Shown here piece after piece: positions 22,322-33,770 of a DNA stretch of 64,000 nt (within the stretch, counting starts at the first letter, position 1; the number at the start of each line of letters is the position of its first letter). The notes below the pieces were generated by a model. It saw only the letters and a list, made by a program, of their open reading frames with translations, had not been told where the DNA came from and ran no database searches. The position numbers were made by a program, and so were the translations under genes. The stretch lies in assembly GCF_033118175.1 (NCBI RefSeq), contig NC_083712.1, positions 8,876,956-8,940,955 of the forward strand, read 5' to 3'. The DNA comes from Dama dama. Taxonomy: Eukaryota > Chordata > Mammalia > Artiodactyla > Cervidae.

Positions 22322-24246
22322 CCCTTTTAATTAATTTGTTAGGAAAATGTGTTGTCCCACTACATTTTTACAAAGAAATAAGTGTATAAATTCACATTAT
22401 CACCCTGTGGCAAACGCATTCTAAGTTGAGAAGATGTGATAGTGGATTTTCCTGTGACCGTGGAGATAAACTGCAACACTGAAAATAAGGCATCCAGACA
22501 GGAAGGCAGTTTGGTAGCTTTGTTAGATTTCCAGTCTCAGTTGTACTGGGTGCATTTAGTCAGATTCATCCTTTTTAGCAGGTGAAGGGAGTCCCGTGAG
22601 GTTGAGCGGGACGCGGAGGTGAGCTGTGCTGGACGTGGGCTCTGTCGCGTGGAGGGCCTCGGCCCGGCTTCCTGGCGTGTTTGCCGTGCGACAGCGTGAC
22701 AGTCCTCCCGCACGTGTCCTCGCTCCTGGGGAGGTGCACGCGGCCGGGAAGCCCACACGGCTGCGTTTCTGCTGCTGCTGTGCGCTCACCTCCACGCTGT
22801 GAACATAAACACAACTGCGACAGCAAGGCGTCACTTTGAAACCTGTGCTCCTGGCTTTCTCAGTCACCTGCACGGCCACCGCCAGGCGCCGGGAGGCAGG
22901 GGGCATTTCTTCAGAATCAGTGTTGCTGCTTAAGAGAAGCAATGAGGACCACCACCACCCTCCACTGTAGGATGAGGTCTGGGCGCTCAGCCACGGCCAT
23001 GGCACAGAGCCGGGGTACAGGGGACCACCTGCTCTTGGCGGGGTCTGCAGACACGGTGTCGAAGGATGAAGACCTTCCTTCATAAATGAGCTCTGCTCCC
23101 TGCGTTCCCATGAAGACGCTGCCAGCTCCCAGTGTTTCACGTGAAAAGCTGCCAGTAAGCTTGCTTCTCGCCCTTCCCCGTCAGTTAGCATGTAGATACT
23201 GTGCTGATTGATTCCCTTGTCATAGCGATGTTGTGAGCAGTGGAGAAAAGGTCACTGAGAAGCAACACGTGATGTGGGAGAGGTGTGGGGGAGCAGTGAA
23301 CACACTCTGGACAGCCAGCCGTGTGCCGGGTCAGGAAGGCGGGCCTCAGCCTGACCCCACATAGGGAAGGACGAGCCGTTATGGAAAGACCTGGCCACCC
23401 GTGTCCCTTCCCGTCACAGGGGAGCAGGTGGGCCCCACCAGAAACATGAGGTGGTGGCCTCACTTGGGTTTATTTCTGAGCTGGTCATCTGTGTGGTGGG
23501 GACTTCCTGAGCCCAGACAACATCCAGCAGCACCCCTGCCTCTCCCCTTCCCCATTGTAACCACCAGGAGTGTCCCCAGACGTCGCCAAGGTCCCCTGGG
23601 AGAGAGGGGTGCAGGTTCTCTGGGCTGAGCACCGCTGGCTGATGCTGCAGAGGGTCTGAGATTCCCCAGATGGGGGTGGGGGGGCAGGGACTTGTCCAGG
23701 GTCCCCATGGTCCCCGAGAGGGTACAGCCAGCCAGCTTTCCCCAGGCAAGCAGCAGTCTGGGGGCAGAACAGTGCGAGACCCCACCCCTGCCCGCTGTCC
23801 CCTGCACCAGCTCTGCTCAGCTGATCCATGAGACACAGGACATCCCTGGTTCCCGAAACCCCAGCCCCCCCAGTGCTGCTGAGTCAGCGAGTCAGGACCC
23901 GGCTGAAGGGAGCTGGCACTCTTGTCCCCAGGGCCAGCAGGGCATTCGTGACCCCTCCTGCGTCTCAGAGCCTAACTCTCCCCAAAGGGTCCTGACGATG
24001 TCCAGCCTCAGCTCGCGGTACCCAGACCCTCCATCACTCCAGATCCCAGGGTCTCTTCTCCACCACCAGCAATCGCAGTGAAGCCTGAGCTGCTGTCTTA
24101 TCTTACTGAGAAGCCCAGATACATTCATAGATTTTTTTTCTCTGTGGCCAGAAACAACCTTCTTGAAGAAGGTGGGTTTGCTGTGCTTTTTGCATTTTCC
24201 TTCTTCTGGAACAGTCCCTCTGTTCTGCAGTGACTAGCCCAGGGAG
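22322..24246. other. Intronic sequence, GC-rich from 22560 onward
   Basis: There are many overlapping frames on both strands (for example 22556-23191, 23414-23836 and 23460-23829 minus, 23692-24081 plus). They coexist in several phases and show no domain, so they reflect GC-rich composition. No splice-bounded exon is seen. Confidence 0.4.
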
Positions 24247-24380
24247 GGGCTTCCCGGATGGGTCAACGGTAAAGAACCCAGGTTCAATCCCTGGGTCGGG
24301 AAGATCCCCTGGAGGAGGGGATCCCCACTCCAGTATTCCTGCCTGAGAATCCCATGGACAGAGGGGCCCAGCCTGACTCC
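24247..24380 (+). mobile_element. Bov-tA SINE fragment
   Basis: The head GGCTTCCCGGATGGGTCAAC and B-box region GGTTCAATCCCTGGGTCGGG are present. The body ends early at CCCATGGACAGAGGGGCCCA, and part of the tRNA region is deleted. Confidence 0.88.
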
Positions 24381-26372
24381 TAGGAGCTTGTATCCTCAGT
24401 GACCTTGGCCCCATGGTGATGATGCTGGGGTTTCAGCAAGCTCACTAAGTCCTGGGTTTGCTCCAAGGGGGCTTGCAGGGGCACGACTGTAGGTGGGTGT
24501 GGGGGGGTTGAGGGGCTGTGGTGAACCGTCTAGAGGTCTCTGAAGCTTTGTGAGCTCCACGGGAACAGGACTGACCGCGGGGCCTGCGCAAGAGTTACCA
24601 CAGGGCTGGAGGGGACGCACCACAGTTGACCAGGTGGACGGAGGTCTTCTTAACCCGATGTTAGCCACTTGAGCACCACGGGTGGACAGGCCTGGTGAGG
24701 AGAGTGAATGTGCCTTTAAGAAGCAGCTGCAGGCAGAAGAGCCCTGCCCTGTGAGGTGAGGAGCCCCCCACCTCGGTGCAGAGGCCCTCCTGCTGCTGGC
24801 GACACACCCTCTGGGCAGAAGCTTCACACTCACTTCACTCTCAGCTAGTTGTCAGTGCTGGAGGTCAGAAGCTTGGGAACGCTTTCTCAAACATCAGAAT
24901 CTCCCAGAATAAAAACCTGGAATGAAGTCAGTTTTCAATGATTTTCCTTTTGGGGCTGATGAGCATTAGGGGGCAAGTCTTTAAAAAGACTTATTTTAGA
25001 GGTTTCTCTGTTGTAGACACTGTTCAGAGTCCATTTTTCTAATAGCCTTCTTCCTACCTTTGTTCTCTACCCAAAGTGCCTCTTTCCCATTCGCCCTTTT
25101 GAAAATGTGTGCATTTTATAAATTTTCATGTGCAGTTTTTATGCCTTTAAACTCAGATCCTCCTGACGTGATAAACTCACTCTGTTTTATTTGTTGATGT
25201 CCATCTGGGTGACACTTGATGCTTTATTTCTTCAGCGGATCCACTCACACAGATTTAAAAGTCACTGGCGGGGCAGCTGCGGCTTGGGAGTGCTGGCTGG
25301 AGTCCCCACAGGTGGGAGAGGAGTTGGCCGTCTCCGCGGGCTGCAGAGCACTGACTCCTGGCCCGGGTCTGCAGGCCCTTAAAGCAGAGCTGCCCCGTCT
25401 GCCCCCGGGGAGGGGGCCGCCCCCTGGGCCACCCGCCGGCGTGTCTGGTCCCCGAGCCAACTGCCCTTGCTCACCTGCCGCCGGCATGGGTGCTGAGTTT
25501 GCTGATGATGAGGCTCCCCCCACGGGTTCCAGCCAGTTCTTCCTTCCAGGGGAAGCAGCACAGCCGGCCTCGGTGGGAAGTCCACTCCCATCAGAGCAGC
25601 TGAGAGGTTTTCTTGCCGTGAGAATCGGGACCACCCGGGCCCAGCACATACAGCTGGTGAGTCTGGACGCCTCCTAAGGGGCGTTCAGTACCATTTCAGG
25701 TCCAGTTGCGCTTGTTCCCTTCAGTGGATTTCCAGCCCGTGGCCTGTGTGGAGCTGCGGCGGGGGCACAGGGCACAGGGGTGAACAGGGTGGACGTGGAG
25801 ACCTGGCTCCCTTCTCCGCCAGCCCCACGGTTTATACCCAGCGAGCCTGTGCTCGCAGGGAGCAGCCAGCCTGCCGACCTGTGTGTCTTCTCTGTGATGA
25901 AAATAATGCCTGTTCACCATAAGCGTTTGTGGAGCGCACAGAGAGCCTTCCGCCACGCTGTCGCTGATGATGGTCGTCGTTAGAGTGTGCTTCTAACCTC
26001 TCTTCCTTCCCAGGATTTCGGTGCAAACACAGTCCATCTTGGCCTGGAGAGAACCGCGCAGGCCTTGCGGTTCTAGCTCCAAGTATAGAACGAGCCCCTC
26101 TCCTGGTGCCTGACCTGCGTGAGGACGGTGGGCTGCCCTCTGTCCTGCTGAGTCAGAAGTCACCTATTCTGCCTGATCTGGGGGTGTTTTCATAACTTTT
26201 CACTATTAAACACACGTCTGCTTAGACGGTCTCTGAGCACAAAGCTTCCCCCACACTCTGCGTCCTCTCAGGCTGGACGCCAGGGGAGCTGTGCCTGACG
26301 GCTGGCGGGTGCTGGGTGGGAGAGCAGGCTCGGCAGGCGGCACCCCGCTGACCGGCTGTGTCCCCCTCACAG
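24381..26372 (+). other. Intron immediately upstream of the first visible DLGAP2 exon
   Basis: No coding exon is recognised. The stretch ends in the acceptor CCCCCTCACAG (AG at 26371-26372). GC-rich open frames at 25191-25677 lack homology that I can see. Confidence 0.5.
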
Positions 26373-26722
26373 GCGTCTCCTACGCCAGCTACAAGAAGAC
26401 GCCACCGCCCGTGCCCCCCCGCACCACCTCCAAGCCCTTGATCTCAGTGACGGCGCAGAGCAGCACGGAGTCCACGCAGGATGCCTACCAGGACAGCCGC
26501 GCCCAGAGGGTGGCCGCCTGGCCCCCGGACGGCCGCAGCCTCTACAACTCCACGGACAGTCTGGACAGCACCAAGGCCATGAGCTTGGCCCTGGAGACGG
26601 CCGCGGCCCAGCGCCACGCCTCCGAGGGCCAGGGAGGCGCCACGCGGACCGGCGACAAGGCCATCCTGGCGTCCAAGGCCGAGGAGTTCCTCAAGAGCCA
26701 GCGCTCCTCCATTGGGGTCCAG
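26373..26722 (+). CDS. DLGAP2: DLGAP2 exon: proline-rich region to first LC8-type motif
   Basis: This internal exon of 350 nt begins with the last two bases of a split Gly codon and ends in phase 0 at a GT donor. Its residues are numbered 1-117 here. It opens with VSYASYKKTPPPVPPRTT, a conserved SAPAP-family sequence whose PPVPPR is a class II SH3 ligand. It continues through a Ser/Thr-rich linker (STDSLDSTKAM) and a short predicted helix (ASKAEEFLKSQ). It ends SSIGVQ, which in this family leads into a dynein light chain (DYNLL/LC8) binding motif of the G-I/V-Q-V-D/E type. DLGAP2 scaffolds PSD-95 and SHANK at excitatory synapses. The paralogue DLGAP1 differs clearly after KTPPPVPPRTT, so DLGAP2 is the better match. 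The exon is preceded by intron and has no start codon of its own. Confidence 0.96.
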
Positions 26723-27498
26723 GTACCTACCCGCGTGCACGCCCTCCCCCCAGTGACATGGACCGGGTCCTCACGGGGACCCTGCAGGCACCCAGAGTCT
26801 CTGAGCCCCAGCTTTCGGGAGAAGCCAGTGCCAGGTGCAGCGGGCAGAGGACCCCCAGGCATTTCCGGGGGCAGCCGGCAGCATGGAGAGTGTGGAGATA
26901 GGTTATTCTGATGCATAAAAAGGAGGGTTTGGGGTTGAAACCTGATCTTTCTAAAGCTTTTTAGTCTTTTGGGCTTTGGGACTAAAAGTGAAGGACCAGA
27001 AGGCTTTTTGCAGGAAACAGGAGCACATCTGCTCAGGGGTCCCAAAAGTCCCCACGCCAACCCCTGGATACCCACGGATTATTCTCATTGTCTTCTGATC
27101 ACCGAGAGCCAAAACAGCTGCCCCTGCACCGACACCCACCACCAAGTCCACTCGATTTCCAGGAGGGGAGGGACACAGCACCACCCAGCTCCCGCTCAGG
27201 AGTGGGGCCCAGGACTGGTCTCTTGGGGACCGCCTGGCTGGTGGCCCCAAGCCCAGGCAGGGTCAGCAGCCAGGCAGGTCCTCGGCAAGTCCGGATACCT
27301 CCGTCAGCCTGAGTCCTGTGGGGCACTTTAAAAACCCTAGGCCTCCCTTGCGCCATGGAGGAGGGCCCACGCATCAGCAGGCATGAGGGGGAGCCTTGTC
27401 TCGGGCGTTGTGGGGCCGGGGGCGGCAGGCTGCGAGCTGACCGCTTGGCGGGTCCCCTGAACCCGGTCTCCACACTGTGGCTTCGTTGTTTTGTTTAG
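26723..27498 (+). other. DLGAP2 intron (776 bp)
   Basis: It has GT-AG boundaries, is short and GC-rich. It contains overlapping open frames on both strands (26951-27473), with no domain in any of them. Confidence 0.85.
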
Positions 27499-27540
27499 GA
27501 TTCTGAATTCCCAGAGCATCAGCCATACCCAAGGTCAGAT
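27499..27540 (+). CDS. DLGAP2: DLGAP2 42-nt small exon (14 aa, phase 0)
   Basis: The acceptor TTTTGTTTAG (AG 27497-27498) and donor GTAAGT (27541) bound exactly 14 codons, DSEFPEHQPYPRSD (residues 118-131). This segment occurs at the same place in mammalian DLGAP2. Both flanks are phase 0, so including or skipping it keeps the reading frame. Its insertion separates SIGVQ of the previous exon from VETAT of the next one and so interrupts what would otherwise be a G-V-Q-V-E motif. The polypyrimidine tract is G-interrupted, which suggests a weak acceptor and possible regulated use. Alternative use is inferred, not shown. Confidence 0.94.
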
Positions 27541-28189
27541 GTAAGTACCAAAATACGCCCCCGAGCCAAGTACGCATGAATTTTATTTCCTCCCTTTCCG
27601 GTTATTCATCCTCCACTCTCGTCGCCTCTCTGTCCTCCTCTATATGCCAGGCTCTATGCTAGGTGCTCCCGTTGTCGCGGGGACCCTTGCATCCCCGGAG
27701 ACGCAGTCAGCCCCCTCCTGAGGACACAGCTGGGGCTCTGAGCGCCAGTGACCCCCGCAGCCACAGCCGTCTGGGCCGAGGTGCTGGCCCGGGTGCCTGC
27801 TGCCCTCAGGGTCTCTGCCTTTACAGTCACATCTGCCGAGGAGACCTGTGAGGCCCCCAGGATAAGAAGGTCACCTCCCTGGGCGCCTGTGACCCTGGTT
27901 TCCCACCTGCCACCTTCCACAGGCTTCCTCTGGGCTGCCCGCTGAGCCGCAAACAGGGCTGGAGGGTCAGGTTCCCACTTCTCTGAAAACAGTGGGAACA
28001 TTCCAGGCAACCAGATGCTTTCAGATAGTCCCAGAAGCCCACAAACCTGCCTTATCCCCCTCCCGCCTCCAGTCACCCCCAGGAGCCGCTGACACCCTGC
28101 CGACCCCACGCCCCTTCTGCTTCCAGCTGCGGAGCTTCACCCCACGGCCCCCCTCCCACAAGCCCCTGCAGACCCCCAGCTGCGTGTCG

Positions 28190-28310
28190 CGGGCGGGGGG
28201 GCGCACCTGCCCCTCTCGGTACCCAGCGCCTAGCACAGCGCCTGGCACATAGCAAGCTCCTGGTCAGTGTCGGTGGGCGAGCGTGGGCGAGTGTGGGCGA
28301 GCGTGTGAGT
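28190..28310 (+). repeat. MIR-like tail followed by GTGGGCGAGC-type tandem repeat
   Basis: CCTAGCACAGCGCCTGGCAC (from about 28229) is the typical end region of an old MIR SINE. Directly after it, 28272-28308 is a short tandem array of about 10-bp units (GTGGGCGAGC and variants). Confidence 0.6.
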
Positions 28311-29309
28311 GCAGGGGCTCGCTGTCCTCCCGGCGGCAAAACAGTCACAGGATGACTGAGCGTGTCAGCTCGGGTGGCCCAGTGGGGTGAGCTGGAAGCC
28401 AAAGAAAACGTTACCCAAGGAACTCGAGCGACAGAGGAGGGGGGCGCCATCCGGGAGCAGCGGGAGGTCGAGCTGATGGAAGGACCACTGCACACGCCTA
28501 GAGAGCTCCCGGGAAGTGCTGGAGGATGTCGAGGGCTCAGGGCTCAGAGCAGAGCGGTGCAGAGGGCGTGGCCGGGGGCCGGCTTGGGGACCTGCGTGGA
28601 TGCACCGAGTCTGCACCCAGCTCCCTGGGCTCCCCCCGTCCTCACGGGAGCCCCACCTGCCCACAGGGGCCACATCCAGCCTGGAACGGGGAACCCGAGG
28701 CTGGGGGCCAGTGATGGGAGGGGGGACCCCAGCGCACAGAAGGGGATGACTTGAAGGGCATGCCTTGCCCCCCACGAGCCTGCTCTGGCTCACCCACGAC
28801 ACCACGTGGAGGACAGCTGACCCTGCCCGTCACCCTGTCCTCAGCCTGCAGGGAGGGCGGCGGGTGTCCCAGTGTCCGTCTGGCACTGCAGGGACAGTTC
28901 CCGCTGGGCCGCCGCCCAACCTCCCAGGACACAGCGTCCGGGATCCCTTTCATTTTACAAACACCGTTCTTCCCACCGAGCAGGGGCCCCTCCTGCCTGC
29001 ACCTTCCCTGGAGCCCAGGCCCGGGACAGGGGCTGATGTGTGGGGTCCTCAGCTGAGCCCACAGTGTCCTGCCCCAGACCCTGCAGGTCGGGCTGCACCC
29101 GGGCCCCCTGGGGACCTGCCCTCTCACCTGGACACTACATCTGGCCCTCCCTCATTTCCTCACAGTGACGGTGACACCAAACGATTTTCTTTGTGTTCAC
29201 TTTGTTTTTATCTGTGATTTGTCTGTTGTTGCAGGGTTTCTACATTTGTTTTGTGTGTGTGTGTGTGTTCCCAGGTCCTGTAATGTGGTCTGATGTCCAG
29301 GGGTCCTTC

Positions 29310-29400
29310 CATCCTGTCTGCCTCAGTCATCCCATCTCTAAAATGGGAATGATGCCCACTCTGTGATGTCATAGGTGGTCACTGGGTTTAAATGTCCTCC
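29310..29400 (+). repeat. MIR-like fragment
   Basis: TGCCTCAGTCATCCCATCTC followed by TAAAATGGGAATGATG (about 29320-29355) matches the conserved MIR segment on the plus strand. It is short and old. Confidence 0.6.
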
Positions 29401-29741
29401 CCGAGGCTACACCCAGGAGTCCTGGGCAGGTTACATCCCCCCGAGCCCTCCATCTTCCTGCCTGCTTCTGCTGGGGCTTCCTGCATCTCACAGGGCAGGG
29501 GAGGCAGTTCACCTCTAACTATTAGACTCATAGTAGGTCACCAAGAAAAATGTGGGGACTCCATGTGGGAGCAACTCACCCACTTTGCTGTAAGGGCTTT
29601 GAAGGCAGAGTCTAAGATGAGCTTCTTTAGAGCAAAAACCCGAGATCAGAGCTCAGCCAACATTCTGCTAACAGCCTCCTGCTTTCTGGTCCCTCCAGCT
29701 GTGGGTGATCAGCCATGACTTTCTGAAAATCTGGGCCATAC

Positions 29742-30316
29742 ACATGTGCACCCACATGTCACACATGTGCTGCACACATGCACACTCTCACATGTGCATC
29801 CTCATGTACACACACGAGCATGCACACACATGCACCCCACATGTGTATTCACATGTACATGTGTGTGCTCACATGCATACATACTCATGCACATGTGAGC
29901 ATGCACACACAGAGGTGTGTGCTTACATGTACACATGTGCGCTCACACATGTGCACTCATGTACACACATGTGTGTGCACATGCATGCCCACAGAAGTGA
30001 GCTCATGCATATGCATGTGCACTCACGTGTTCACCCCATATACACACATGTGCGTGCACATACATGCACGTGCCACAGATGTGCACTCACATGTACAGAT
30101 ATACACGCTCTCGCATTTGCACCTTATGTACATGCATGTGCATGTACACACATGTGCATGCACACACATGCATGCCCACAGATGTGCACTCAGGTGTACC
30201 CATGTGCACACTTCCATGTTTGCACTCTCATGTACACACATATGCATGCACACAAATGCACGACCACAGGTGTGCACTCACATGTGCACACTCACACACA
30301 TGCACTCTCGTGCACC
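29742..30316 (+). repeat. CA/TG-rich minisatellite with ATGTGCAC-type units
   Basis: About 575 bases consist almost entirely of alternating purine-pyrimidine words such as ACACATGTGCAC and CATGCACACA. A higher-order spacing is visible. The marker CCACAGATGTGCACTCA and its variants recur near 29988, 30073, 30177 and 30264, about 85-105 bases apart. Because the words lack stop codons in several frames, long false frames appear on both strands (284, 274 and 167 codons plus; 84 minus). Confidence 0.93.
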
Positions 30317-30543
30317 CTTCCCCCGCTCTTCATGGCCCATGGCTCAGTGTCAACCCCTCTGTCATGGCCCAGGGACAAGAGGCGGGTGCTCCAGGAGCCC
30401 AGCGCCCACCACTCACATGGCAACAGGGAGGATCCGTCCCCATCCACCAGCAGGCACCTCCAATCAGCACTTGCTTCAGAGAGGTCACTCACATACGCAG
30501 GTTCTGCGGACTTCATCTTTCTTCTCCATGCCCAGTACACCCT

Positions 30544-30754
30544 TGCTGTTATTGTTTAGTTGCTTAGTTGTGTCCGACTCTTGGCGACCCCATGGACTGT
30601 AACTCACCTTGCTTCTCTGTCCATGGGATTCTCCAGACAAGAATACTGGAGTAGGTTGCCATTTCCTTCTCCAGGGGATTTTCCCCACCCAGGGATCAAA
30701 CCCAGGTCTCCTGCTTGGCAGGAGAATTCTTTACCACTGATCCAGGGAAGCCCC
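30544..30754 (-). mobile_element. Bov-tA SINE
   Basis: Minus orientation. Reversed, it gives GGGGCTTCCCTGGATCAGTG as head, GGGTTTGATCCCTGGGTGGG as B-box region and the ACAACTAAGCAACTAAAC-type 3' end. Confidence 0.94.
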
Positions 30755-32198
30755 TAAAACACCATGGCTCTTGTAAAAATGAATATGTACATATATTTCT
30801 CAAAACTGTTATAATCCTTTTACACTTCTCATCAGAATTTTCTCTTTGGAAAAAATTCCTTTTATTTCCTTCCCACTGTGCAAAATAATATTTCCTTTTC
30901 TTTGTCCTAAATTTGATTTTCCCCATCCTCATAAAGCTCTCCCAAGATTTCTGAAATTGATAAATATTTAGCTCGTCCTGGCTTTATGCAAGTTGACCAC
31001 ATCCCCCTCCACCTTTACCTTCTGAAAAATGGAGACCCTTTTTTTGTTAGAATGGTTTCATATGGCAACCACTGTAGTATCTATGAAATTCATTATATAT
31101 TACTTGAACTTAATATATCATTACTATATCTGTGGATCTTAAAAGTGGAGGTGAGAGAGGGAGCGTTAGATTTGCTTTGGAGAACCTACCTGAACCTGGC
31201 CTCACACAGTTTCACACTCATTAACCCCGTGTTTGCTGATCCCTCACTGTTGAAATTAGGAAGAGAAGAGCCATAGAATCTGAGACTGACCTAAGTGCCA
31301 CATGGCCAGCAAGTGGCAGAATTTGACTCCAAAAGCTGTATTTTTCTCATTCACTGAAAATAAGAGAGCTATAAGAGAGAAGCTGTGCACACCAGAGAAA
31401 AGAAGATGAATTATTTTGTGACATTTTGGTTGGTTTGGTCACTTTACGGTCAGTTTCTCTCTGTGCGGATGTGTGTGCTCTACGTGTGAACACGCGTCTC
31501 GGGATTGGATCGTTCACGCCACCTGCCGATGCACGCTCCTGGCTCTGTGTTGTGGCGTCAGCATCGTCGTGGCTTCATCCATCATAACCGCACAGGTGTC
31601 TGTGTCGTGAGCAGCCTGAAGTTGCTCAATGTTGCCAGTATCCTGTCCTCCTGTTTCCCCCACTTTCACTTTTTAATATGTTAGAATTCAAGGAAACTTC
31701 TTTAGACTAGATTCCTAGGACTGGAAGTAATGAGGCAAATGTTCTCAACATTTTTATGATAAAAATTAGTGCTCTTTCCATACAAATGTCTCCCTGAAAC
31801 TATACGAATGAAGTAATTTCACCCATATTGTGTATCTCTCAAATACAGCAATATCTACCAGAATGGCTGTGAATATATTCACAAAATTATATACGTGCAC
31901 AGACATACATCTACAACGGCATTATTTAAAGTGGCAGAAAACTAGTTATATCTAATTAAATCAGGTTATAGTCATAGAATGGAACAGAAGCTAGAACACA
32001 GGCAGCTCATATTGCACTGACATGGGTAACATTTTTAACATATTAACTTATTGCAATCTTTCTGTGTAAAACAATAGTAAACACAGTGTCCACATCCAGC
32101 AAGGTAACATTTATGTCAGCCATGACCCACTTGAAACTAGAAAGACGTGGTGATCACCAGCAGGTTAGGAATTTTACTCAAGCACATTTCCTCCTGTG
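30755..32198. other. Intronic sequence with a MIR-like fragment
   Basis: CACATGGCCAGCAAGTGGCA (from about 31299) is MIR-like. The rest is AT-rich with no exon seen; an open 96-codon plus frame at 30986-31276 has no domain. Confidence 0.4.
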
Positions 32199-32408
32199 CG
32201 TGGGTGCTAAGTCGCTCAGTCGTGCCCGACTCTTTGCGACCCCATGGACTGTAGCCTGCCAGGCTCCTCTGTCCATGGGATTCTTCAGGCAAGAATGCTG
32301 GAGTGGGTTGCCATGCCATCCTCCAGAGGATCTTCCTCACCTAGAGACTGAACCTGCGTCTCCTGAGGCTCCTGCCTTGCAGGTGGCTTCTTGACCGCTG
32401 CACTACCG
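32199..32408 (-). mobile_element. Bov-tA SINE
   Basis: Minus orientation. The body is well kept (TCCATGGGATTCTTCAGGCA reading plus), with a diverged B-box region and head at the right end. Confidence 0.93.
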
Positions 32409-32524
32409 CTGTCCCAGGCTCTACAGGGCCACCCCCCCACCCCGCCCCATCCCAGGAGCTGCAGGGTCTCCACGGGCCGTGCTGATTCTGGCCACAGCGG
32501 ATGCTGAGCATGCCTCTGCCCCCT

Positions 32525-32670
32525 ACAAGCTGTGCACCCCTGGGCAAGTTAGTCACCTTCTCTGATTCCTCAAGTGTTCCATGTGGCTGGACCCAGGGTA
32601 TCATGTGCACCAGCTGTGGTAACACTTGCCTGCTCTTAGCTCAGCGCCTGGCGCGGGATCAGCTGAAAGC
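32525..32670 (+). repeat. MIR-like fragment
   Basis: CCCCTGGGCAAGTTAGTCAC followed later by TCAGCGCCTGGCGCGG has the MIR order on the plus strand (the -GGGCAAGTTACTTAACC- block, then the GCCTGGCACA block). It is diverged. Confidence 0.6.
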
Positions 32671-33660
32671 AAACACCAGCTCTTAGCAGCACAACTGCGC
32701 TTCACCACAAACCGCGTCAGCCCCCGGCGACCAAGACTTAGCCAGCCACGACTGCCCAGGGCACCTCTGCTCATCACAAGCAGGAGACGGTGTCACGGTT
32801 GCTCGTCTCACGGTTTGTGTGTTGCTCTTGCAACGGTCACTAATGTTTTTAAGAAAAGATGTGTTTGACAGTTTAGTTTTGACATTTGTGGACTGGAGTC
32901 AAAACACCTTTTGAGACAGTAGGTACTATTTCTTGCAAAAAAAAAGAAAAGGGACCGTATAGAAGCTGGGATAGCATTCAGTTAAACTAATCTTTGGTTG
33001 TTTAGTCATATATTTACTCAAGGTCGTATATTTACTCTTCTGGGGCAGACTTTTCTACTGAGAGTTTGGGAGAGGGAGGTTGTTTGCTTTTGGAGTTTTG
33101 GTTATTTTTTTAGGAACTATACGCTACTAGAGTTCTCTCATGAGTTAATGTTGCACCACAAATGCTTCCTTGGGCTCGGGGAGACTTCTCGGCAAATGCA
33201 GCCACCGTAAGGACTGTGTGTGGAGTGCACGCTTTCTGTTCTGTTGTGGCATTGCCCTGCCCGGGCACATCCTGTGAGCAGACAGTGCTGTTTCGAGGCG
33301 GGTGGAGGGGTTGCCCGGGGCTGGTAAAGCTTCAGTTCTTCCGTATGCCATGTATGTGGATGCCGTCATCACCACCGTCCTATTCAACAGCCCGTGTGTT
33401 GTGTTAGCTCTATCTGGTTCATGCTGTACCTGCAGGATGTAACAAGAGCTTTTAAGTCCTCTCATAATGCAATCCAACACAGCCTGTTTTTCGCCCAAGC
33501 TAAGCAAAGCAATTTTATTTGCATACATTTAGAAGGTGGAGGCTCAGCGTTGAGTTAGGGGGTCATGCACAATTTGATGAAACACGGTAGCAACATAATT
33601 ACACCAGCACGAGTGCATTTCCCTCCCGTTGTTGTTTTCCTGGGTCAAGTGCATCTCTGC
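32671..33660. other. Intronic sequence, unexplained open frame on minus strand
   Basis: A minus frame of 127 codons (33528-33145) has balanced composition and retains several CpGs, but I recognise no family. I see no splice sites that would make it an exon of DLGAP2 (wrong strand) or of another gene. The rest shows nothing. Confidence 0.3.
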
Positions 33661-33690
33661 ATTAATTACACAAATGCGTAATTAATTATG
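33661..33690. promoter_or_regulatory. Candidate homeodomain/POU binding cluster 80 bp upstream of an exon
   Basis: ATTAATTA (33661-33668) and TAATTAATTA (33679-33688) flank ATGCG, giving ATGCGTAATTAAT (33674-33686). That is one base away from a POU4F-type site (ATGCATAATTAAT). The patch sits in an otherwise mixed-composition region. Function is inferred from motif resemblance only. Confidence 0.3.
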
Positions 33691-33770
33691 GCAGATGAAC
33701 ACACAGACAAATAGTCCCTGGTCCAGGTCCCTGTCTTGGTTGTAAAATAAAATGTTCTCTGTTGCACTAG

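Larger units (their letters stand above)
27541..33770 (+). other. DLGAP2 intron (6.2 kb)
   Basis: GT-AG boundaries. It holds MIR-like fragments, a (GTGGGCGAGC)-type short tandem repeat, a (TG)n tract at about 29254-29271, the CA-rich minisatellite, two Bov-tA SINEs and, close to its 3' end, an AT-rich patch with homeodomain/POU-like sites. GC-rich open frames at 27654-29217 are composition effects. Confidence 0.85.

Noticed and set aside
22556..23836. Minus-strand frames of 211 and 140 codons
   Set aside because: They overlap other frames on the same and opposite strands in GC-rich DNA. No domain and no splice-bounded exon is visible.
28642..29217. 161- and 150-codon frames inside the DLGAP2 intron
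   Set aside because: They are Pro/Gly/Ser-rich, open on both strands at once, with MIR-like sequence nearby. No exon signals fit.
29705..30602. Long His/Cys/Thr-rich open frames of 284, 274 and 167 codons
   Set aside because: They run through a CA/TG minisatellite whose repeat words have no stop codons in several phases on both strands. No splice sites, start context or domain supports them.
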